From: Draconibacterium sp.
GTDB lineage: Bacteria > Bacteroidota > Bacteroidia > Bacteroidales > Prolixibacteraceae
Assembly (NCBI GenBank): GCA_027011835.1
Contig: JALUZN010000484.1
Span: 1-17,170 of the forward strand
Length of the DNA: 17,170 nucleotides
Reading direction: 5' to 3'
A program made the position numbers and the translations under genes. The first letter of the stretch is position 1; every line of letters starts with the position of its first letter. The notes beneath the pieces are model-generated. The model saw only the letters and a list, made by a program, of their open reading frames with translations, was not told the DNA's origin and made no database searches. Below, piece by piece: positions 1 to 7,265 of the stretch.

Positions 1-279
1 GCTAAATCCCGAAAGAAAATATATTATAACATTGATAAGGCAAAATTCAAAAATGACCCAAAATTGTTTGAAAAATTGGAAGGTGAGATTTGGTATTTCA
101 GAACAAAATTTTTGAAATTACAATATCGAGTATTTGCTTTTTGGGATAAAACAAGCAAAATAGACACTCTTGTAATTGCAACGCACGGAATTATTAAGAA
201 AACTCAAAAAACACCTAAGTCAGAAATAGCAAAAGCAGAAAGAATAAGAAAAGAATATTTTAAAAATAAAAATCTTTAG
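1..279 (+). CDS. RelE/HigB-family toxin of a type II toxin-antitoxin pair, 5' end cut off by the window
   Basis: The frame is open from the first base to a TAG stop, giving 92 residues with no start codon visible, so the N-terminus lies outside the window. What remains reads like the phage-derived Gp49/HigB branch of the RelE/ParE fold: a basic stretch, then WYFRTKFLKLQYRVFAFWD, then a hydrophobic strand (TLVIATHGIIKKTQKTP) and a lysine-rich C-terminal helix (EIAKAERIRKEYFKN). In this family the THGFxKKTxKTP strand and the closing basic helix are typical, and members usually cleave mRNA on the ribosome. The next gene is an XRE-type antitoxin whose start abuts this stop, so toxin precedes antitoxin as in higBA loci. 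Family assignment is good; the exact subfamily and RNase activity are inferred. Confidence 0.78.
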   Translation, partial: AKSRKKIYYNIDKAKFKNDPKLFEKLEGEIWYFRTKFLKLQYRVFAFWDKTSKIDTLVIATHGIIKKTQKTPKSEIAKAERIRKEYFKNKNL

Positions 280-281
280 TG

Positions 282-611
282 ATGGGAAAAAAAGGTAAAA
301 TGAAGATGATGAGTTTAGACCAGATGAAAGATATGCATCTAGGGAAGAAAGGTACTATTGAAAGAGACGAGTATGAAATGGAGTTGAGGGTTGAGATTTT
401 AGGTGAAATGATAAAGACTGTAAGAAAAGAAAATCATTTGACACAAGAACAACTTGGAAAATTAGTAGGTGTAAATAAGTCTCAAATTTCAAAATTGGAA
501 AGAAACACCAAAAATGTTACAATAGAAACTATTTTAAAAGTTTTCAGAGCATTAAAAACGAATATTAAATTTACCCTTGAGCGGTCAAATGAAAATTTAG
601 AAATAGCATAA
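282..611 (+). CDS. XRE-family helix-turn-helix antitoxin (HigA-like)
   Basis: A small DNA-binding protein of about 109 residues that should neutralise the upstream toxin and repress the shared promoter. Roughly residues 40-95 form a Cro/C1-type HTH; the motif LTQEQLGKLVGVNKSQISKLE is clear. The N-terminal part (SLDQMKDMHLGKKGTIERDEYE) matches the extension common in Bacteroidota antitoxins paired with Gp49-like toxins. Start choice is uncertain. A GTG at 279 overlaps the toxin TAG by one base, the ATG at 282 follows two bases after that stop, and a further ATG at 309 precedes SLDQ. The abutting stop and start imply translational coupling. The toxin-antitoxin role comes from gene order and family, not from any visible binding site, because the promoter lies outside the window. 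Confidence 0.82.
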   Translation: MGKKGKMKMMSLDQMKDMHLGKKGTIERDEYEMELRVEILGEMIKTVRKENHLTQEQLGKLVGVNKSQISKLERNTKNVTIETILKVFRALKTNIKFTLERSNENLEIA

Positions 612-694
612 AACAGAAACACTAAAAGTTAACAATGTTGAGTATCAAACATTAGACACAAAAGTAGCTACTAAAAAGCTTTAAATAAAAGTGT

Positions 695-1927
695 TTAATA
701 CAAAATTCTCGCTTTAATTGTGTGGGGTATTCTTTTAAGCTCTTTTAAAATTATTTTATCCAAACCGCTTTCAATATCAATTATTACATAACCAATGTTC
801 GTGTCGGTTTGTAAAAATTGCGATGCAATATTTATCTTTTTTTCAGTAAAAACAAAGTTAATATCGTTAAGCACACCGGGCATATTTTTATGAATATGCA
901 AAAACCGTTTTTTTGTCTGGTTCGGTTGTAACGAAATTGGCGGAAAATTAACTGTTCCAATTGTAGAACCGTTATCGCTGTAGCGAATTAATTTTTCGCT
1001 CACTTCCATTCCAATGTTTTCCTGTGCTTCCGAAGTGCTTCCGCCAATATGCGGCGTTAAAATTACATTGTCGAACTCTTGCAACACCGAGTGAAAAGGT
1101 TCGCTGTTCGATGCAGGCTCTTTGGGGAATACATCGGCTGCTCCCCCCGCCAGTTTGCCGTCTTTTAACGCTTTGGCAACAGCATCGTAATCAACAACCG
1201 ACCCCCGCGAAGCATTAATTAAAAAAGCACCTTTTTTCATCTTTGCTAACTCTTGTGTCGAAATTAATTTTGCCGTTAATTCGGTTTCGGGAACGTGTAG
1301 AGTTACTACATCTGCAATTTGAAGAAGTTCGGAAAGCGAGTTGCAGGCAATTGCTTTTCCCAAACTGAGTTTTTTCTCAACATCGTAATAATAAACATTC
1401 ATCCCCATCGCTTCGGCAAGAATAGAAACCTGCGAGCCAATGTGTCCGTAGCCCACAATTCCGAGGTTTTTCCCTCTCACTTCAAACGAATTACGTGCTG
1501 CTTTTAGCCACTCTCCACGATGTGCCGCAGCATTTTTTGCAGGAATCTCGCGCATCAACATCACTGTTTCGGCCACAACAAGTTCGGCCACCGAGCGTGT
1601 GTTCGAAAATGGCGCATTAAACACCGGAATTCCTAGTTGTTCGGCCGCCAGCAAGTCCACCTGATTTGTTCCAATACTAAAACATCCCACGGCAAACAAT
1701 TTTTTTGCTTTTTTCAGAACTCGTTTTGTAAGTTGTGTTCGCGAGCGAATTCCAATAATATGAACATCTTTAATCTCTTGCTCCAAAACATCTTCATCGA
1801 GGGCTGTTTTTACATATTTTATGTTGGTGTAACCGGCTTCATTAAAAGCTCGTACGGCAGATTCGTGAATTCCTTCAAGCAATAAAACACGAATTTTATT
1901 TTTATCGAGAGAGAATTTTTTGACCAT
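695..1927 (-). CDS. serA: D-3-phosphoglycerate dehydrogenase (serine biosynthesis)
   Basis: Oxidises 3-phosphoglycerate to 3-phosphohydroxypyruvate with NAD+, the first step of serine synthesis. From the ATG at 1927 the protein is 410 residues, the same length as E. coli SerA and alignable along its whole length. The NAD-binding Rossmann motif GYGHIG is at 159-164. The catalytic trio is present: R241 (INASRG), E270 (DVFPKEP) and H293 (LTPHIGG). The C-terminal ACT domain (about 340-410) keeps H346, N348 and N366, which correspond to the E. coli serine-binding residues, so serine feedback inhibition is plausible. Two upstream in-frame starts exist. One, at 1951, has AGGA about 7 bases before it; the other is at 2008. 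Homology begins only at 1927, which is why I chose it. The gene is divergent from glpK, and no other serine gene is nearby. Confidence 0.95.
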   Translation of the reverse strand: MVKKFSLDKNKIRVLLLEGIHESAVRAFNEAGYTNIKYVKTALDEDVLEQEIKDVHIIGIRSRTQLTKRVLKKAKKLFAVGCFSIGTNQVDLLAAEQLGIPVFNAPFSNTRSVAELVVAETVMLMREIPAKNAAAHRGEWLKAARNSFEVRGKNLGIVGYGHIGSQVSILAEAMGMNVYYYDVEKKLSLGKAIACNSLSELLQIADVVTLHVPETELTAKLISTQELAKMKKGAFLINASRGSVVDYDAVAKALKDGKLAGGAADVFPKEPASNSEPFHSVLQEFDNVILTPHIGGSTSEAQENIGMEVSEKLIRYSDNGSTIGTVNFPPISLQPNQTKKRFLHIHKNMPGVLNDINFVFTEKKINIASQFLQTDTNIGYVIIDIESGLDKIILKELKRIPHTIKARILY

Positions 1928-2050
1928 TTTTTTTGTAAAAATAGAAACCATTATCTTATCCTGAACAAAAAAGTGAGAATTGTTTTCAATTATTAATAAA
2001 ACAGCCATAAATTTAAGAGAGATACTCCATTGAGATTAAAAATATTATTG

Positions 2051-2067
2051 TAATTTTCTGAAAATTA
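2051..2067. promoter_or_regulatory. AT-rich inverted repeat upstream of glpK, possible operator or promoter
   Basis: TAATTTT-CTG-AAAATTA is a perfect 7-bp inverted repeat ending 33 bases before the glpK ATG. Its left arm also reads as a near-match to a Bacteroidota -7 box (TAATTTTC against TAnnTTTG), with an ATTG 18 bases upstream. AT-rich palindromes arise easily by chance here, so an operator or promoter role is only a suggestion. Confidence 0.22.
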
Positions 2068-2100
2068 GCTAAACGCTTTTCAAGAATAAAATTTAATCTG

Positions 2101-3594
2101 ATGAAGAAATACATCCTTTCTCTCGACGCAGGTACCACAAGTAACAGAGCCATTCTTTTTAACCATTCAGGAGAAATTGTAAATCTGGCACAACAAGAGT
2201 TTCAACAAATCTATCCGCAAGCCGGCTGGGTTGAGCACAATCCCGAAACCATTTGGGAAACGCAATTGCAAGTTATTCGTGAAGTGATGAGCAAAGAGGG
2301 AATTTTGCCAACACAGATTTCGGGAATAGGAATTACTAACCAACGCGAAACGACCATAATTTGGAACCGGGAAACAGGCAAGCCAATTTCTAATGCCATT
2401 GTTTGGCAAGACCGGCGAACTGCCAATTTTTGCGACGAACTAAAAGCTCGCGGTTTAGAAAAAACTTTTACCGAAAAAACAGGATTAATTATTGATGCCT
2501 ACTTTTCGGGAACTAAAATAAAATGGATTCTCGACCATATTGAGGGAGCACGCAAATTGGCAAACGAAGGGAAACTTGCATTTGGCACTGTAGACAGCTG
2601 GCTAATTTGGAAACTAACAGGAGGGAAATTACACATTACCGACGTAACCAATGCAAGCCGAACACTCCTGTTCAACATTAATACTCTTGAATGGGACAGG
2701 GAATTAATGGAATATCTCGATATTCCGGAAGAAATTTTACCCAAAGTAAAATCGTGCAGCGAGATTTACGGAACCACAAAAAAAGAGTTGTTCGGAGAAG
2801 AGATAAAAATAGCAGGAATAGCCGGCGACCAGCAGGCAGCACTTTTCGGACAGATGTGCATTGAAAAGGGAATGGTGAAAAACACCTATGGAACCGGCTG
2901 TTTTGTAATGATGAACACCGGAGAAAAACCGATTATTTCGAAAAATAAGTTGTTAGCCACCATTGGCTGGCAAATCGATAATAAAACCACTTATGCACTC
3001 GAAGGAAGTATTTTTATTGGTGGTGCCGTGGTACAGTGGCTGCGCGACCAGTTGGGAATAATTAAGTCGGCTTCTGAAATTGAAACATTGGCAAACACAG
3101 TAAAAAATAATGGTGGCGTATCGTTTGTTCAGGGGTTTGTGGGGCTGGGTGCGCCGCATTGGGACCAATATGCAACAGGAACAATTATTGGATTAACCCG
3201 TGGAACAGGGAAAGCTCACATTGCCCGTGCTGCACTCGAAGCCATTGCATTCCGCTCGATGGAGGTAATTGAAACAATGGTAAAAGATTCGGAAATTGAA
3301 CTGAATGAGCTACGTGTCGACGGTGGCGCATCGTTAAATAATTTACTTATGCAAATACAGGCAAATTCAATAAATACGAAAGTAGTTCGGCCAACAGTTA
3401 CCGAAACAACTGCTCTCGGTGCTGCCTATTTTGCCGGATTAGCAACCGGTTTCTGGAATAATATCGACGAAATAAAAAACCAGTGGCAGGCGAATCGGAT
3501 TTTTAATGCTGAAAATGATTTAACCGAAACCCGGGAAACAATTTTGCAATGGCAACGCGCCATTGAAAGAAGCAAAAACTGGAACAAAGAATAA
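2101..3594 (+). CDS. glpK: Glycerol kinase
   Basis: ATP-dependent phosphorylation of glycerol to sn-glycerol-3-phosphate in the cytoplasm, trapping glycerol that enters through GlpF. The 497-residue FGGY-family protein aligns with E. coli GlpK throughout. It has the N-terminal phosphate loop DAGTTS (9-14), the glycerol-contacting R82-E83 (NQRET), W102, Y134 and the catalytic D243 in GIAGDQQAALFGQ. The position before the glycine is Ala, where E. coli has Gln (DQGTTS). The loop that binds the inhibitor fructose-1,6-bisphosphate in E. coli (GGKGGTR) is replaced here by KELFGEE, and the key Arg aligns with Glu, so that control is probably absent. First gene of glpK-glpD-glpF; 99 bases separate it from the glpD frame. 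Confidence 0.96.
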   Translation: MKKYILSLDAGTTSNRAILFNHSGEIVNLAQQEFQQIYPQAGWVEHNPETIWETQLQVIREVMSKEGILPTQISGIGITNQRETTIIWNRETGKPISNAIVWQDRRTANFCDELKARGLEKTFTEKTGLIIDAYFSGTKIKWILDHIEGARKLANEGKLAFGTVDSWLIWKLTGGKLHITDVTNASRTLLFNINTLEWDRELMEYLDIPEEILPKVKSCSEIYGTTKKELFGEEIKIAGIAGDQQAALFGQMCIEKGMVKNTYGTGCFVMMNTGEKPIISKNKLLATIGWQIDNKTTYALEGSIFIGGAVVQWLRDQLGIIKSASEIETLANTVKNNGGVSFVQGFVGLGAPHWDQYATGTIIGLTRGTGKAHIARAALEAIAFRSMEVIETMVKDSEIELNELRVDGGASLNNLLMQIQANSINTKVVRPTVTETTALGAAYFAGLATGFWNNIDEIKNQWQANRIFNAENDLTETRETILQWQRAIERSKNWNKE

Positions 3595-3694
3595 ATACTA
3601 TCCTGAAAATATAAGTTGTATAAAGAAAAAATTGAAACAGGGAGCAATATGTAAAACAGTTCAACTCTGAATTAATTATAAAAACAGAAAACTT

Positions 3695-3710
3695 TGCATT
3701 TCAAAATGCA
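3695..3710. promoter_or_regulatory. Perfect palindrome upstream of glpD, candidate operator
   Basis: TGCATTT-CA-AAATGCA is an inverted repeat with 7-bp perfect arms, 25 bases before the ATG at 3736. It directly follows AAACTTTG, a one-mismatch version of the Bacteroidota -7 box (3689-3696), which would place it at the start of a transcript. No GlpR-type regulator gene is visible nearby. The palindrome is certain; its function is inferred and could be coincidence. Confidence 0.3.
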
Positions 3711-3735
3711 TTGTATCAACAAACGTGTATGGCCT

Positions 3736-5307
3736 ATGAATCGGAATTCAGTTTTAAAAAAAGTTAAGAAAAAGACAAAAGAGTGGGACATTGTAATTAT
3801 TGGCGGCGGTGCAACCGGTTTAGGGTGCGCTGTTGATGCAGCTTCGCGCGGATATAAAACGCTTCTGCTCGAACAGTCCGATTTTGCAAAAGGAACATCG
3901 AGCCGTAGCACAAAATTGGTACACGGCGGTGTACGTTACCTTCAGCAGGGCGATATATCGCTTGTTTTCGAAGCGCTGAACGAGCGAGGACTAATGTTTA
4001 AAAATGCTCCTCATTTAGTTTCCAATCAGTCGTTTATAATTCCAACGTACGAGTGGTGGGGAGGACCGTTTTATACGGTAGGATTAAAAGTTTACGATTT
4101 TATGGCCGGAAAACTCGGGCTTGGCCCGTCGAATATGCTTTCGCGCGAGGAGGCAATTCATGCACTTCCAACCATTGAAACCGACGGATTAAAAGGTGGA
4201 GTTATTTATCAGGACGGGCAGTTCGACGATTCGAGAATGGCAATTAGTCTGGCACAAACGGCTGTTGATTATGGCGCATCGGTACTCAATTATTGTAAGG
4301 TTACAGAATTAATAAAAGAGGGAGAACTAATTTGCGGGGTGGTTGCAGTAGATCAGGAAACCGGAGAGAAATATAAGATAAAATCGAAAACTGTAATTAA
4401 TGCCACCGGTGTTTTTGCCGACAGTATTATTAAAATGGACGAACCCGTAAAAAGTGATATTATCGTTCCGAGTCAGGGAGTTCACCTTATTTTAAATAAA
4501 GAATTTTTACCCAACGACTTTGCAATTATGGTTCCACACACTTCCGACGGCCGGGTTATGTTTGCTGTTCCCTGGCACAGCCACGTTGTGGTGGGCACTA
4601 CCGATACACTGGTCGAAAATCCATCGCTCGAACCAACTGCGTTAGATTCGGAGGTAGATTTCCTTCTTGAAACTGCCGGGAAATATCTTGTAAAACAGCC
4701 CACGCGAAAAGATGTATTGAGTGTGTTTGCAGGACTACGACCATTGGCAAAATCGGAAGATGACGGAAAAAAGACAAAGGAGATTTCGCGCGGCCATAAA
4801 ATTATTATTTCAATAACCGGACTAATTACAGTTATTGGAGGTAAGTGGACCACCTACCGGAAGATGGCAGAAGACACCATTGAAAAAGCAATTATGCTGG
4901 GGGGATTACCCGAACGCGACTGCATTACCAAACACTTGCCTATTCACGGTTTCAGAATGGATGTTAATCCGCACACCGACCTTTTTGCTGTTTATGGAAT
5001 TGATAAAGAAGAGGTAATTGCGCTGGGCGACGAAGAGAAACAGTTATCGGGTTTGTTAAGCAAAAAACTTCATATTTATAAATCGCAGGTTGCCTGGGCG
5101 GTACGAAAAGAGATGGCCCGAACGGTTGAAGATGTTTTGGCTCGCCGTATTCGTGGGCTTTTTCTCGATGCACGCGAAAGCATACGAATAGCACCGGAAG
5201 TTGCCGAGATTATGGCCGAAGAACTAGGCAAACCCAACAAATGGAAAACCGAGCAGGTTAAAGCATTTAAAGCGTTGGCAAAAAATTATTTCTTTGCCGA
5301 CGAATAG
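3736..5307 (+). CDS. glpD: FAD-dependent glycerol-3-phosphate dehydrogenase (catabolic)
   Basis: Oxidises sn-glycerol-3-phosphate to dihydroxyacetone phosphate at the membrane and passes electrons to the quinone pool. From the ATG at 3736 the protein is 523 residues, slightly longer than E. coli GlpD (501). Visible features are the FAD motif GGGATG (23-28), the family signature STKLVHGGVRYLQ (58-70), the substrate-side motif AGLRPLAKS, the second FAD-contacting segment VIGGKWTTYRKMAED and a C-terminal DAO_C-type helical domain (about 405-515). Upstream in-frame TTG (3694) and ATG (3706) starts would add residues with no homology and overlap the palindrome at 3695-3710, so I prefer 3736. glpF follows 32 bases after the stop. 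A respiratory, GlpD-like single-subunit form fits better than anaerobic GlpABC, since no glpB or glpC is present. Confidence 0.94.
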   Translation: MNRNSVLKKVKKKTKEWDIVIIGGGATGLGCAVDAASRGYKTLLLEQSDFAKGTSSRSTKLVHGGVRYLQQGDISLVFEALNERGLMFKNAPHLVSNQSFIIPTYEWWGGPFYTVGLKVYDFMAGKLGLGPSNMLSREEAIHALPTIETDGLKGGVIYQDGQFDDSRMAISLAQTAVDYGASVLNYCKVTELIKEGELICGVVAVDQETGEKYKIKSKTVINATGVFADSIIKMDEPVKSDIIVPSQGVHLILNKEFLPNDFAIMVPHTSDGRVMFAVPWHSHVVVGTTDTLVENPSLEPTALDSEVDFLLETAGKYLVKQPTRKDVLSVFAGLRPLAKSEDDGKKTKEISRGHKIIISITGLITVIGGKWTTYRKMAEDTIEKAIMLGGLPERDCITKHLPIHGFRMDVNPHTDLFAVYGIDKEEVIALGDEEKQLSGLLSKKLHIYKSQVAWAVRKEMARTVEDVLARRIRGLFLDARESIRIAPEVAEIMAEELGKPNKWKTEQVKAFKALAKNYFFADE

Positions 5308-5339
5308 ATAAATCAATTTCAATAACAAAACAACAGATT

Positions 5340-6086
5340 ATGACAGAGCTGTTTGGCGAATTTTTAGGAACATTTATTTTAATTCTACTGGGTAACGGTG
5401 TGGTTGCCAATGTAAATTTAGAGAAAACGTACAGTAAAGGTGGCGGATGGATTGTAATTACTGCCGGTTGGGGAATGGCTGTATTTGTCGCTGTTTTGGC
5501 CACTGCCGACCTAAGCGGTGCCCATTTAAATCCGGCGGTTACAATTGGAGTGGCAGTTGCCGGACTGTTCGATTGGATAAAAGTTATTCCGTTTATTATT
5601 GCTCAAATTTTGGGGGCAATGGCAGGGTCAGCAACTGTTTATCTGTTTTTTCGTAACCATTTTGCCATTACCGAAACTGCCGGGGTAAAAAAAGCTTGTT
5701 TTTGTACAGCGCCGGCCATTCGTAATTTCCGGAATAATTTTTTCTCGGAAGTTGTGGGCACATTTATATTAATCTTTGCAGTACTGATGATTTCGCTCCC
5801 TCAATTAGAGTACCATAGTTTGGGTAGCACAAAAGTGGGGCTTGGTTCGCTCGGAGCACTTCCTGTTTCGCTTGTGGTTTTTTCAATTGGAATGAGTTTG
5901 GGAGGAACAACCGGCTATGCAATTAATCCTGCCCGCGATTTGGGACCGAGAATCGTTCACTGGTGGCTTCCTTTAAAAAAGAAAGACAACACCGACTGGC
6001 AGTATGCCTGGATTCCTGTTTTGGGGCCAATTACCGGTGCAGTTATTGCCGCGCTGAGTTACCTTCTTATTTTGAAATTCAGTTGA
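5340..6086 (+). CDS. glpF: Glycerol facilitator (aquaglyceroporin, MIP family)
   Basis: Inner-membrane channel for passive glycerol entry. The 248-residue protein has six hydrophobic spans and both half-helix signatures: SGAHLNPAVTIG with NPA at 64-66, and GYAINPARDLGP with NPA at 196-198. The Asp after NPAR (D200) is the usual mark of glycerol-conducting rather than water-only members. By alignment with E. coli GlpF the selectivity filter is W44, Y193 and R199, where E. coli has Trp, Phe and Arg. The Phe-to-Tyr change narrows or polarises the pore slightly and may alter solute preference. It lies 32 bases after glpD and is very likely co-transcribed with it. The stop codon sits one base from the stop of the opposing gpsA. 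Confidence 0.95.
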   Translation: MTELFGEFLGTFILILLGNGVVANVNLEKTYSKGGGWIVITAGWGMAVFVAVLATADLSGAHLNPAVTIGVAVAGLFDWIKVIPFIIAQILGAMAGSATVYLFFRNHFAITETAGVKKACFCTAPAIRNFRNNFFSEVVGTFILIFAVLMISLPQLEYHSLGSTKVGLGSLGALPVSLVVFSIGMSLGGTTGYAINPARDLGPRIVHWWLPLKKKDNTDWQYAWIPVLGPITGAVIAALSYLLILKFS

Positions 6087-6087
6087 G

Positions 6088-7086
6088 CTAACTTAACTTT
6101 TCGGTCAAACGTAGAATCTCCCATTTAGGCGAAACATTTTCGTATAAGATACGATAAACAGCCTCCGAAATTGGCATATTAACATTGTATTTTTTATTTA
6201 TCTCATAAATCGATTGGGCGGCAAAATAACCTTCTGCAATCATATTCATCTCTAACCTTACAGTTTGTACCGAATATCCTTTCCCAATCATTGTCCCAAA
6301 CATCCTGTTCCGGCTAAATTGCGAATAGGCAGTAACCAGCAGGTCGCCCAAATAGGTAGAACTTTTTATGTCGCGTGTAATGGGGCGCACCGTATCGACA
6401 AAACGTTTAATCTCCTGAATGGCATTTGCAATCAGCACAGCCTGAAAATTATCGCCGTAGCGCAATCCGTGCGAAATACCACTTGCAATGGCAATAATAT
6501 TTTTAATTACCGAAGCATATTCGGTGCCCCAAATATCGTCGGAAATGGTTGTAGCTATGTAATCGCTTTTTATAAGCGCGGCAAAACTTTCGGCTTTCGC
6601 TTCGTCGAGACTTGCAATGGTTAAGTACGACAACCGTTCAAGCGCAACCTCCTCGGCGTGACTCGGCCCGGCAATAATTCCCATATTCTCGAGCGGTACA
6701 TTAAAAACCTGATTCAGGTACTCAACCACCAGCAATTTTTTGTCGGAAACCATTCCTTTAATACCGGACAAAACATACTTTTTGCTGATGTCGGTTTTTA
6801 AATCTTTTAAAACAACCGGCAAATAGGCCGATGGAACTACCAAAACAAGAATATCGGAATCTTCAATAATTTTGTTGATGTCGGTATAAAAACTAATTCT
6901 ACTGGTGTCGAATTCAATACTTCGTAAATAGCGCGGATTATGGCTAAACTTTTCGAATTGCTCAACCGTCTCAGGTTTCCTGAAAAACCAGTTGATATGG
7001 CTAACATTTTCAAGTAACATTTTCGATACTGCTGTTGCCCAGCTTCCACTACCAATTACTGCTACCTTGTTTGTTTTTATATTCAT
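6088..7086 (-). CDS. gpsA: NAD(P)-dependent glycerol-3-phosphate dehydrogenase (biosynthetic)
   Basis: Reduces dihydroxyacetone phosphate to sn-glycerol-3-phosphate for phospholipid synthesis in the cytoplasm. From the ATG at 7086 the protein is 332 residues, normal for GpsA. It has the Rossmann motif GSGSWATA (12-19), SGIKG with K110, the GPSHAEEV segment (140-147) and the catalytic Lys K195 in SVIKNIIAIASG, followed by the helical C-terminal domain (NFQAVLIANAIQEI). A longer frame reaches 7179, but the added residues look random and homology starts at MNIKTNKVAVIG. The gene runs tail-to-tail into glpF with one intervening base, so it faces the catabolic genes that consume its product. No convincing promoter was found upstream. 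Confidence 0.95.
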   Translation of the reverse strand: MNIKTNKVAVIGSGSWATAVSKMLLENVSHINWFFRKPETVEQFEKFSHNPRYLRSIEFDTSRISFYTDINKIIEDSDILVLVVPSAYLPVVLKDLKTDISKKYVLSGIKGMVSDKKLLVVEYLNQVFNVPLENMGIIAGPSHAEEVALERLSYLTIASLDEAKAESFAALIKSDYIATTISDDIWGTEYASVIKNIIAIASGISHGLRYGDNFQAVLIANAIQEIKRFVDTVRPITRDIKSSTYLGDLLVTAYSQFSRNRMFGTMIGKGYSVQTVRLEMNMIAEGYFAAQSIYEINKKYNVNMPISEAVYRILYENVSPKWEILRLTEKLS

Positions 7087-7180
7087 ATCAAATATTTCGA
7101 TTCGTAAAATTAGAAAGTTTTTTTGGTTTACTACGAAAAATTTAATCGGGTTGTAACCAAAATGTAATATCTCCGGCAAT

Positions 7181-7211
7181 TTTGAGAATAGAAAAGATAG
7201 CGTTACCTTTA
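7181..7211 (+). promoter_or_regulatory. Bacteroidota-type promoter of the DUF2817 gene
   Basis: TTTG at 7181-7184, then 19 bases, then TACCTTTA at 7204-7211. This fits the Bacteroidota -33/-7 consensus (TTTG-N19-TAnnTTTG) except for the final A. It would give a leader of about 48 bases before the ATG at 7266. Confidence 0.5.
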
Positions 7212-7265
7212 TTTCTCAAGTCTCCTTTTTCGGGAATAGTTTAATTATTGATTAAAAATTTAGAG

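Noticed and set aside
617..696. AAACACT...AGTGTTT as a terminator between the toxin-antitoxin pair and serA
   Set aside because: The arms are only 7 bp and 66 bases apart, with no GC-rich core or T-tract. This is likely chance in AT-rich DNA.
4482..4853. 123-codon minus-strand open frame inside glpD
   Set aside because: Antisense to conserved FAD- and substrate-binding motifs of GlpD, with no independent coding evidence.
6265..6624. 119-codon plus-strand open frame inside gpsA
   Set aside because: Lies opposite the conserved C-terminal domain of GpsA and has no recognisable features.
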